A stretch of DNA of 11,503 nt from an uncultured Candidatus Saccharibacteria bacterium (lineage in GTDB: Bacteria > Patescibacteriota > Saccharimonadia > Saccharimonadales > UBA4665), in assembly GCA_903891235.1 (NCBI GenBank), contig CAITDW010000233.1, positions 1 through 11,503 on the forward strand. Direction: 5' to 3'. This document shows, piece by piece, positions 1 through 6,173 of the stretch. Within the stretch, counting starts at the first letter, position 1. Every line of letters begins with the position of its first letter. The translations under genes were made by a program, and so were the position numbers. The notes beneath the pieces were generated by a model, which saw only the letters and a program-made list of their open reading frames with translations, had not been told where the DNA came from and did no database searches.

Positions 1-195
1 AGGTTGAGAATCAAATAATACATGGCCGTTTTCAGGCATTGATGCTGCAAGACTTAATATTGTTCTATTTTCTGGGTTGATTATAACTGACCTACCCAAT
101 TCAGCACTAATTGAATTAATTACTCTTGATCCATCTTCAATTAACTGATTTTGACTCTCTATTTGACTATCTCTTGTATATGCTTCTTGACTCAT
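1..195 (-). CDS. Hypothetical protein, N-terminal 65 residues only (cut by window edge)
   Basis: An open frame runs from an ATG (complement of 193-195) to the left edge without a stop. The 65 visible residues begin MSQEAYTRDSQIESQNQ and are polar and acidic at first, then include a stretch reading GRSVIINPENRTILSLAAS. There is no signal peptide or membrane segment in this part. I do not recognise the family. The start is well supported: an AAAGGAGA ribosome site lies 5 nt upstream and overlaps the stop codon of the preceding VWA-protein gene, so the two are almost certainly one transcript and probably translationally coupled. A role near the membrane VWA protein is only inferred from this coupling. 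Confidence 0.75.
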   Translation of the reverse strand, partial: MSQEAYTRDSQIESQNQLIEDGSRVINSISAELGRSVIINPENRTILSLAASMPENGHVLFDSQP

Positions 196-200
196 AATAA

Positions 201-208
201 TCTCCTTT
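201..208 (-). promoter_or_regulatory. Strong ribosome binding site overlapping upstream stop codon
   Basis: The minus strand reads AAAGGAGA, the best Shine-Dalgarno match in the left half of the window. It shares bases with the TAA stop (207-209) of the VWA gene and sits 5 nt before the ATG of the left-edge gene. It fixes that start and suggests coupled translation. Confidence 0.75.
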
Positions 209-1253
209 AAACTGTTACTTTCCTAATCTTGCGTCCATATTTTCTATATCCAACAAATGCTAATGCTGCTCCTAAAATATATGGTGGATACCAAACCTGC
301 TTTTGTTTAGTTTGGCCTACAGCTTGTTGATCGGAATTTATAGCCTTAGCAATTTCCTCGGCGCTCGTTACAATATCTATATTTTTACTACCAAAACTTG
401 AGAAAATATTTTGTTGAGCTGAAGAAGAAAAAATTGTACCACCATAGTTATAGCTTGCAGGATTTTTTCCCGTAACTATTACTTTAGTATCAATACCTTG
501 CTCTTGAAGAGAGGTTACTTCTTGAGATATTTGCGACGGATTACTACTAGATCCAAGGACACCATCTGAGATTAAGATTACCTGGCCACTTTTTTTCGAT
601 GAGTTAGAGGAACTAGTTGGCAATTCTGATGCTGCTAAACTAAGTCCAGCCACTACATCAGCACCGTTTTGGTTAACTGAAGAATTACTCCTGCTATTTT
701 CTATTTGGGTATTATTCTTGGCTGACATCGGTATAGATAAGCTAGGATTTGCACCAAAATCTACTAAGGCCAAATTGCCAGAAAAACTAGACTGTTCTAA
801 ACCACTAACCGCTGCATTATATCTAGTGTCATGGCCCATCATATCTGAAGTATTCTGCATAGCTAATGAACTATCTAATGCTACAGCAATACTAGAATGG
901 TTATTAGTACTTACAATCTCAGTGGTTGGTTGAGTGATTCCAGAAGCTAATAATATTGCAAAGCCTGTTGTCATGAGTCTTCTAGGTAAAAGTCTTTGTC
1001 GGGAGTCATAGGCTCTCTGAGTTGCTGGATTATTAGTTTTAGATGTAGATATAACATGATCTAAGAGATTGTCGTCATGATTACCATAATGACTTACTAG
1101 CTCATCTTTGGTTGAAGCTGAACCTTTATTATCTTTAATCCAAGAACGAACAGCTAAAGCAGCAATAACAGGAGTCGCGATTAAAAATCTACCAGAATCG
1201 GGTAGATTACTAACCTGCTCAAATAATTGTTCTGGAATATTAGACATAGACAA
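207..1253 (-). CDS. Membrane-anchored von Willebrand factor A domain protein (BatA/BatB-like)
   Basis: Layout: a hydrophobic segment near residues 22-37, a basic stretch ending RRLM, a second hydrophobic segment at about 93-108, a VWA-like domain at about 120-305, and a C-terminal membrane segment at about 323-337 followed by a basic tail. This TM-VWA-TM order resembles BatA/BatB proteins, whose VWA domain faces outside the cytoplasm. VWA signs are a first strand SIAVALDSSLAM (121-132) with the metal-site start D127-S-S129-L-A131, and VILISDG at 225-231. The canonical MIDAS is DxSxS, so the last Ser is Ala here, and metal binding may be weakened. The domain is rich in Ser and Asn. The frame opens at TTG (1251-1253); an ATG two codons later (1245-1247) is an alternative. 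The GAGG ribosome site is 6 nt from the TTG but 12 nt from the ATG, favouring TTG. It has its own promoter and is coupled to the next gene. It might bind a cell-surface protein ligand; no partner is visible. Confidence 0.7.
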   Translation of the reverse strand: MSMSNIPEQLFEQVSNLPDSGRFLIATPVIAALAVRSWIKDNKGSASTKDELVSHYGNHDDNLLDHVISTSKTNNPATQRAYDSRQRLLPRRLMTTGFAILLASGITQPTTEIVSTNNHSSIAVALDSSLAMQNTSDMMGHDTRYNAAVSGLEQSSFSGNLALVDFGANPSLSIPMSAKNNTQIENSRSNSSVNQNGADVVAGLSLAASELPTSSSNSSKKSGQVILISDGVLGSSSNPSQISQEVTSLQEQGIDTKVIVTGKNPASYNYGGTIFSSSAQQNIFSSFGSKNIDIVTSAEEIAKAINSDQQAVGQTKQKQVWYPPYILGAALAFVGYRKYGRKIRKVTV

Positions 1254-1281
1254 TATTTACCTCTTAATTAATAAGAAGCAT

Positions 1282-1310
1282 ATAATACATTGTTTATGCT
1301 TTTTTGTCAA
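1282..1310 (-). promoter_or_regulatory. Sigma70-type promoter for the VWA gene
   Basis: On the minus strand a perfect -35 TTGACA (complement of 1305-1310) is followed by a 17-nt spacer and a -10 TATTAT (complement of 1282-1287). The expected start near 1275 leaves a leader of about 22 nt carrying the GAGG ribosome site. This lies just downstream of the histidine kinase stop, so the VWA gene can be transcribed independently of the kinase operon. No convincing terminator hairpin lies between the two genes, so read-through is also possible. Confidence 0.75.
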
Positions 1311-1321
1311 GGTCTAGGGGT

Positions 1322-3436
1322 TTAGTTTTTGGGTAGAGTAAACCCGAAAGTACTGCCCTTATTTTCAACTGATTCAAAAATAAGAGAGCCTCCTTGGGCA
1401 ATAATAACCTTTTTGGCCATAAACAGACCTAGACCAGTTCCATCTGGTCTGGCTTTTTTGGCATTATCAGCTCGATAAAACTTAGTAAATAAGTGATGGA
1501 TTACGTCTTTTGGAACACCTATGCCAGTATCTGTTACTCTTAGTTCGATATTCTTAGATTTTTCCTCCAAAGTAATAGTTATAGTTCCTCCTGATTTGCT
1601 GTAATATATCGCATTATCTAAGTAATTCATAATTACTTGTCTAATCTTTATTTCATCAAGATTTAATGTGAGAAAATCTTTGGGCTTACGATAGATAAAC
1701 CTAAGGCCACGAGCTTTGGCTGACTCTCTAAGTAAATAAATCTCCTCCTCAATTATCTTGGGAAGATTTGATTCGGTTTTCTCTATAATGAATTTACCTG
1801 TTTGAAGCCTAGATATATTAAGCAAATCAGATATTAGATAGACCATTCTTTGTGAGCTATCGAAAGCTTGAGTAAGCATTTTCTTCTGATCATTATTAAT
1901 CTCTCCTGCATCACCCTCCAGAACCATACTGACATAGCCCTTAACGGATGTTAAAGGTGTTCTAAGTTGGTGTGAAGCCATACTAATGAAATCATCTTTA
2001 GTTTCATCGAGGTTCTTCAGCTTAGTATTAGCTCTGATTAACTGCCTAGTCGCTTGGTCAATTTTTTCCTGCAAGGTTACATTGAAATTTTGTATCTGTT
2101 TAAAGCGAATTGCATTTTGTAGTGATATGGCTACTTCGTCGGCAATTATACTCATTAATTGACGATCTTTTTCACTATATGATGAGCCAGAACTCTTATA
2201 TCCAAGAATAATGTAGCCGGTTACTTCAGAATCATTAGCAAGCTTCATAATTAATGCTATATCTTTACTAATAAGCTCATTATGCAACTTTGAATCCTTC
2301 ATCTGATCTATGTCATCAAGTAGAATAATATTGTCCTTTTTTTCAGCAATCATTTTTTTTAAATTCGCGAGTTCACCAGATTGTCCCCTACCTATTTCAA
2401 ACTTAACAAACCTAGGTCTGATTGATTCGTTCAAAATTTGGATGGTGCCTTCTTGAATATATTTCGAATTAACACTACCAACAAGTAGGCTGCTTAATTT
2501 ATCTAAAACAATTTGGGGTTCATAAAAATCCCTATAAAACAATCTGTTAGTGTACTTATTAAACAACTTAGTTAATGGCTGGAAAATCAATGCAATAAAT
2601 ACAGTTAATCCAGAAATTATAAAAATTGATCCGAAATTTAAATTAACGCCAAAAATCTTTGTTAAAACTATTAGGCTTGGAATAATTAAAACTAGTGAAA
2701 CTAAAATAATGCTTATAAAATACGAAAATGATCTAGCAATGAATAGTCTAATGTCGAATAGCTTGTGTTTAATAATCGCGTATGACAGGAAGAATACAAC
2801 AAATAATGATCCAACTGCGCCAAACTTAGATATGTACCAATTATTCGTAATAGCTGGCACAATTGCAGCAGTTAGAATTGACCATAAAAAAGATAGTAAA
2901 AAACCAAATGCTAGATAGACAACTTGCTGTTTCTGTATAACCGATAGGCCCTTATGATGATATGATCGATAAAAGTTGTAGCCCAAAAAACCCAAAAATA
3001 TTAGTGAGGTAATTATGTACAGGATATAAAGATTGCCATTATTTATTTGCACAACGCTGTTATTGTTGGCATATTTTACGCTCTCTACAATCAAATTAGT
3101 AAAAAGAGTTATATATAAAATTGCTGGGGTTATAATGGCAGCAACTATATTTTGAATTCTATGTTTAGATAAATGCTGAGGGAAATAAATCGACATCAAC
3201 CAAACACTTATAACTAGCAATAGACCTATGAATAGGCTCAACTTATTGACAAATAGTAGTACATTATATGAATTTATATGATTAGAAAAATAATTAGCAA
3301 CAAACCACGCTACCGCAACTATATTGAAAAGTCCAAATAGTTGGTAAGATGTATTTTTAATATTTCTAAGAACGATAACTAGTCCAAGAGCACTAATTAT
3401 AAGGACAGAAACCAGTAAAACAATTAAGTCCAGCAT
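1322..3436 (-). CDS. Multi-membrane (7TM-type) sensor histidine kinase with GAF-like domain
   Basis: This is a complete membrane sensor kinase. Residues 1-290 hold about nine hydrophobic segments (about 2-23, 32-50, 58-83, 97-117, 134-156, 170-195, 205-222, 236-260, 268-286). They match the style of the histidine-kinase 7TM sensor region plus two extra helices, with almost no external loops. That suggests sensing within or at the membrane. Residues about 305-445 look like a GAF domain, followed by a helical linker (about 445-480). The HisKA box SHQLRTPLT has the phospho-acceptor H489. The ATPase domain carries the N box (N604, N608), G1 box DTGIG (636-640), F box LFTKFYRA (649-656) and G2 box GTGLGL (666-671), so all catalytic motifs are present. 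No receiver domain is fused. The likely partners are the two CheY-like proteins encoded divergently at 5359-6173. It is third in a minus-strand operon, 49 nt after the preceding gene, with only a weak ribosome site. The signal is unknown. Confidence 0.93.
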   Translation of the reverse strand: MLDLIVLLVSVLIISALGLVIVLRNIKNTSYQLFGLFNIVAVAWFVANYFSNHINSYNVLLFVNKLSLFIGLLLVISVWLMSIYFPQHLSKHRIQNIVAAIITPAILYITLFTNLIVESVKYANNNSVVQINNGNLYILYIITSLIFLGFLGYNFYRSYHHKGLSVIQKQQVVYLAFGFLLSFLWSILTAAIVPAITNNWYISKFGAVGSLFVVFFLSYAIIKHKLFDIRLFIARSFSYFISIILVSLVLIIPSLIVLTKIFGVNLNFGSIFIISGLTVFIALIFQPLTKLFNKYTNRLFYRDFYEPQIVLDKLSSLLVGSVNSKYIQEGTIQILNESIRPRFVKFEIGRGQSGELANLKKMIAEKKDNIILLDDIDQMKDSKLHNELISKDIALIMKLANDSEVTGYIILGYKSSGSSYSEKDRQLMSIIADEVAISLQNAIRFKQIQNFNVTLQEKIDQATRQLIRANTKLKNLDETKDDFISMASHQLRTPLTSVKGYVSMVLEGDAGEINNDQKKMLTQAFDSSQRMVYLISDLLNISRLQTGKFIIEKTESNLPKIIEEEIYLLRESAKARGLRFIYRKPKDFLTLNLDEIKIRQVIMNYLDNAIYYSKSGGTITITLEEKSKNIELRVTDTGIGVPKDVIHHLFTKFYRADNAKKARPDGTGLGLFMAKKVIIAQGGSLIFESVENKGSTFGFTLPKN

Positions 3437-3442
3437 TTACTA

Positions 3443-3470
3443 AATATAACCTGATTAACCATAATCGTAA
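3443..3470 (-). promoter_or_regulatory. Possible internal promoter before the kinase gene
   Basis: The minus strand shows TTACGA, a 16-nt spacer and TATATT ending 6 nt before the kinase ATG. If used, it would give a nearly leaderless kinase mRNA, which would fit the poor ribosome site there. The AT-rich background makes chance matches likely. Confidence 0.25.
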
Positions 3471-3485
3471 ACTATTATTTGTAAT

Positions 3486-4406
3486 TTATATCTTTTCTAG
3501 ATTCACTGACTCGTTAGAATATATTTCTGGCAGGTATTCATTGGGTAAAATAGCATTGTCATTTAGAGTAAGGCCATCTATAAAAACTCTTCCAATATCC
3601 TTTGATTGGTCTCTAATTCTAGCCATACCTCTTTCGATTATACAAAAAGCTGGCAAGGTTTCATAAGGGCCTCCATAAGGACGGGCACTTAGACCACTAT
3701 AGGTATCAAATGGATTGCCGAATTGTTGTAGATTTTCTAATGGTGGAATGTCAAAAATGGCTAGTAGGTTATCTTTTTTGTGAGCTAGGGCATATCTTAG
3801 ACAAGCATGATAAAAAAGCATTGAGACACCGTTAATGTCACCATGAGCCCCTCTATAATGATCGGCAGAAGCATGAGTTGCGATATCTAAAGATTTTTCT
3901 AGCTCTAGATTAACTTTTTCTCTCTCAGATAAGCGTTGCCATGCTTGTTCTTCGCTATATGATTCATCTGTATCAAAATAACCTGTCTTTAGTTCATCTA
4001 ACCAAGGATTATTTGGACTATCTTCAACTAAATCATTAACATCTTTAAATCCAATTTGTGGATCAAAACCAACAATTCTTAATATGCCTACCGGTAATGA
4101 TCTTTCAAGAGAAGTATCAATTACAGTTGCAAAAACACTTTTTTGATCATATTTACCATAGTCATTAATAATTTGGCTAGGTAATTGCTTAAAAATCTTT
4201 GAAAAAACATCCGTTTCGACTGACAAGGGAATATCTGCATACTCAGAATTACCTTCAATATACGAAACAACATATTGTCTATCTTTAAGCTCACTCTTAA
4301 CATCAAAATTAAGCCCTTTGTTTAAAAAGTCTTCAGTTAAATCGGCAATTCTTTCCTGATTGAATCTAGTTTTTAGAGACTCGTCGCAATTATATTCTTT
4401 TTCCAT
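3486..4406 (-). CDS. Uncharacterised protein, possible GNAT-fold acyltransferase (acyl-amino-acid/autoinducer synthase-like)
   Basis: A 306-aa soluble acidic protein with no signal peptide or membrane segment. I do not recognise it at family level. The order of elements resembles a GNAT fold. A strand PVGILRIVGF (105-114) could be beta4. DIATHASADHYRGAHGDING (174-193) sits where the acyl-CoA pyrophosphate loop would be. An amphipathic helix MLFYHACLRYALAHK follows (196-210), then a strand NLLAIFDI (213-220) and ENLQQFGNPF (224-233), which recalls the 'fy.rlGf' end of such proteins. LuxI- and FeeM-type N-acyl synthases share this plan and are about 200-300 aa. The assignment rests on eye-matching of secondary structure and is not secure. 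The start ATG has an AGGAG site 9 nt upstream. The gene overlaps the preceding membrane-protein gene by 17 nt and precedes the kinase, so the three are probably one transcript. If the fold is right, the product could make a small acylated signal or modify a membrane lipid; this is inference. Confidence 0.5.
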   Translation of the reverse strand: MEKEYNCDESLKTRFNQERIADLTEDFLNKGLNFDVKSELKDRQYVVSYIEGNSEYADIPLSVETDVFSKIFKQLPSQIINDYGKYDQKSVFATVIDTSLERSLPVGILRIVGFDPQIGFKDVNDLVEDSPNNPWLDELKTGYFDTDESYSEEQAWQRLSEREKVNLELEKSLDIATHASADHYRGAHGDINGVSMLFYHACLRYALAHKKDNLLAIFDIPPLENLQQFGNPFDTYSGLSARPYGGPYETLPAFCIIERGMARIRDQSKDIGRVFIDGLTLNDNAILPNEYLPEIYSNESVNLEKI

Positions 4407-5187
4407 AGTCCTGCTCTCCTTGCTTTATGTTTGTATTGTCATCGGCTGCTTTATATCTTTCCTTACGTTTATTGGCATAGGCCAAAGATCTAGTGACAGC
4501 AAAAAGACCAATATAGGTAAAAGGGCTTTTAAGTACAGGCAATGTAATGTCTGAAACAACATTTGTATCAAAAAGACTTTTTGAAAACCATAGGCCTCCA
4601 GAAGCTATTAACCCAACAAAATAGTTAGAAACAGCTAAGGCTCCTATGGCAATTGAACCAGTCTTAAGATCATCTTTAAAGGACTTCTCATTATTGCGAG
4701 CATGATTCCGAACAATAACACCTGGGGAACCTAATCCCAGGGCAAGTCCAGCTGTATCTGCAGCATCAATTAATTTGTTCTTAATTGATGTGTTTTTCTT
4801 ATCAATGTTTCCATCATCGTTATTCAAATTAAACCGCTGCCCCATTTCCTCAGAAACTCTATGGTTTTTAGCAAGGCTATAGGATACACCGAGAGTGAGA
4901 GCACCCTCTACAATCAGGCTTGAGGTAGTCATAGATCCTGCAGTGATGAATGGGTTATTCCAATGTTCAAATGACCAGACACCGACTCTACCAAGCATAA
5001 ATTCCATGCCAACTTCATGACAACCGATCAAGGCGACACTACCTATTGTAGCCATTCTGGTAAAACTTGATGCTTCCTTAAGGTCTTTTTTGGCTTCATT
5101 CTTGACCGCCGAAAGATCATCCGCAAAAATACCGAGATCCCGTTTAACATCTTTGAATAGTCCTTGATTATTATGTATATTTTCCAT
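4390..5187 (-). CDS. Hypothetical multi-pass membrane protein
   Basis: A 265-aa protein that I do not recognise. A charged N-terminal region (1-44, helical, Lys/Asp/Glu-rich) is followed by hydrophobic segments near 46-65, 80-104, 143-160, 176-200 and 221-236, and a charged, hydrophilic C-terminal tail (238-265). Gly/Ala-rich segments such as SIAIGALAVSNYFVGLIASG suggest tightly packed helices. A Cys-His-Glu cluster, GCHEVGMEF, lies at the end of the first segment (55-63). The ATG has an AGGA site 10 nt upstream. It is the first gene of the minus-strand operon that continues with the GNAT-like protein and the sensor kinase, so it may be an accessory of that signalling unit. Its mRNA leader contains the terminator-like hairpin at 5212-5262, so its expression may be controlled by attenuation. 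Confidence 0.75.
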   Translation of the reverse strand: MENIHNNQGLFKDVKRDLGIFADDLSAVKNEAKKDLKEASSFTRMATIGSVALIGCHEVGMEFMLGRVGVWSFEHWNNPFITAGSMTTSSLIVEGALTLGVSYSLAKNHRVSEEMGQRFNLNNDDGNIDKKNTSIKNKLIDAADTAGLALGLGSPGVIVRNHARNNEKSFKDDLKTGSIAIGALAVSNYFVGLIASGGLWFSKSLFDTNVVSDITLPVLKSPFTYIGLFAVTRSLAYANKRKERYKAADDNTNIKQGEQDYGKRI

Positions 5188-5211
5188 TGATAGCTTTTCC
5201 TGTTTGAAAAT

Positions 5212-5262
5212 AAAAAAAAACGAAATTCAAATATTTAAAATTAAATACTTGAACTTCGTTTT
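5212..5262 (-). terminator. Rho-independent terminator-like hairpin in the leader of the minus-strand operon (possible attenuator)
   Basis: Arms 5242-5262 and 5217-5237 pair over 21 bp around a 4-nt loop (5238-5241), and an A-run on the plus strand (5212-5220) gives nine U at the 3' end of the minus-strand RNA. On the minus strand every position pairs, including two G-U wobbles. On the plus strand the same two positions are A-C mismatches, so the functional RNA is most likely minus-strand. It ends 24 nt upstream of the 265-aa gene start, too close to leave room for a promoter. The operon transcript must therefore pass through it, or the hairpin ends a short separate transcript. The stem is AT-rich with only two G-C pairs in each half of its base, so its strength is uncertain. 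Confidence 0.7.
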
Positions 5263-5291
5263 GTCTTCTAAATTACAATTCTTAAGTTATA

Positions 5292-5321
5292 TTAAGAAAG
5301 ATGTTAGTATTTTAGTATATT
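5292..5321 (+). promoter_or_regulatory. Possible promoter for the response-regulator/murD2/murL operon
   Basis: TTAAGA (5292-5297), an 18-nt spacer and TATATT (5316-5321) lie 37 nt before the first response-regulator ATG. The start would be near 5328, giving a leader of about 30 nt with a TAAGGA ribosome site (5343-5348). Only four of six -35 bases match and the region is AT-rich, so this is tentative. Confidence 0.35.
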
Positions 5322-5337
5322 AAAATCATAAGCGCAA
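5309..5337 (-). promoter_or_regulatory. Possible promoter for the membrane protein/GNAT-like/kinase operon
   Basis: On the minus strand TTGCGC (complement of 5332-5337), a 17-nt spacer and TAAAAT (complement of 5309-5314) would start transcription near 5302. That gives a leader of about 115 nt that includes the terminator-like hairpin. It overlaps the plus-strand promoter candidate, so the two directions could compete or share a regulator. Confidence 0.35.
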
Positions 5338-5358
5338 GCGATTAAGGAAAAATAGTCA

Positions 5359-5724
5359 ATGAAGAAGATAGCATTAGTCGAGGATGACAAGCCAATCAGA
5401 CTAATGTATAAGATGAAGCTCGAGAAAGCTGGATATAAGGTTTTTGTTGCTGAAAATGGACTTGAAGGCTATAAAATGGTTGAAAGAAATTTACCTGATT
5501 TGATTTTATTAGATATAAAAATGCCAATAATGAATGGCGATGAAATGTTAAAAAAAGTCAGGGAAACAACTTGGGGATCAACGATGAAAGTTATCATACT
5601 AACAAATTTAAGCAAAGATGAATCCCCTTCAATCTTAAAACTACTTAATATAAATCGATATATAGTAAAAGCACATTTTACTCCTAACGAAATCGTAGAA
5701 ATTGTCGAAGATGTTCTTGCGTAA
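5359..5724 (+). CDS. Stand-alone CheY-like response regulator receiver (1 of 2)
   Basis: A 121-aa single receiver domain with no output domain, the usual size for CheY/Spo0F-type proteins. It has the acidic pocket EDD (8-10), the phospho-acceptor D52 in LLDIKMP, the signalling Thr T82 in LTN, and the conserved Lys K104 in VKA, so it should accept phosphate. It therefore acts through protein-protein contact or as a phosphorelay intermediate rather than by binding DNA. A TAAGGA ribosome site lies 10 nt before the ATG. By direct count it is identical to the next protein at 57 of the first 120 positions without gaps, so the two are tandem duplicates that have diverged. The likely donor is the sensor kinase encoded divergently at 1322-3436. 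Confidence 0.95.
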   Translation: MKKIALVEDDKPIRLMYKMKLEKAGYKVFVAENGLEGYKMVERNLPDLILLDIKMPIMNGDEMLKKVRETTWGSTMKVIILTNLSKDESPSILKLLNINRYIVKAHFTPNEIVEIVEDVLA

Positions 5725-5765
5725 AGATATACAAAAAAGCAAAAAAATCGTAGAATAAGCTTAGT

Positions 5766-6173
5766 ATGAAAAAAATAGCAATTATAGAAGATGATCAAGC
5801 GATAGCCCAGATGTATCGGATAAAATTTGAAAATGAAGGTTATCAGGTAGAGACTGCTGAAAATGGCGTATTGGGTCTGGAACTATGTGAAAAAATGCGT
5901 CCAGATATAGTACTGCTAGATATAATGATGCCCGAGATGAATGGCGATGAAATGTTGGCTAAAATGCGTGATCAGCCTTGGGGTAAACACATAAAAGTTT
6001 TAGTACTGACCAACGTAGGTGAGCAAGAGCTTCCAAAAACAGTACATAAGCTTGGAGTATTAGATATTATCTTAAAAGCCAGCCTAACGCCCAGGCAAGT
6101 AGCAGAGAAGGTAGCTTCAGCACTAGGAAATGTAGGCAATGAATTACTTCAAAATAATTTAGAAGAATCTTAA
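5766..6173 (+). CDS. Stand-alone CheY-like response regulator receiver (2 of 2)
   Basis: A 135-aa receiver-only protein with EDD (8-10), phospho-acceptor D52 in LLDIMMP, T82 in LTN and K104 in LKA. It differs from its tandem neighbour mainly in the alpha4-beta5 region (about 83-103), the usual partner-recognition face, and by a polar tail of about 15 residues (NVGNELLQNNLEES). This suggests different partners for the two. It starts 41 nt after the first regulator, and no good ribosome site is visible before its ATG. Its stop TAA directly abuts the ATG of murD2, so the receiver and the cell-wall genes are almost certainly co-transcribed. Confidence 0.95.
   Translation: MKKIAIIEDDQAIAQMYRIKFENEGYQVETAENGVLGLELCEKMRPDIVLLDIMMPEMNGDEMLAKMRDQPWGKHIKVLVLTNVGEQELPKTVHKLGVLDIILKASLTPRQVAEKVASALGNVGNELLQNNLEES

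Noticed and set aside
2550..2918. Plus-strand open frame inside the kinase gene
   Set aside because: It lies fully antisense to the membrane part of a clearly conserved kinase, has no ribosome site, and its sequence has no recognisable domain.
5217..5262. Plus-strand terminator at the same hairpin
   Set aside because: On the plus strand the stem has two A-C mismatches and no long U-run, and no plus-strand gene lies upstream that it could end.
5469..5798. Minus-strand open frame across the first receiver gene
   Set aside because: It is antisense to a complete CheY-like protein with all catalytic residues and has low-complexity Phe/Ile-rich content typical of a shadow frame.
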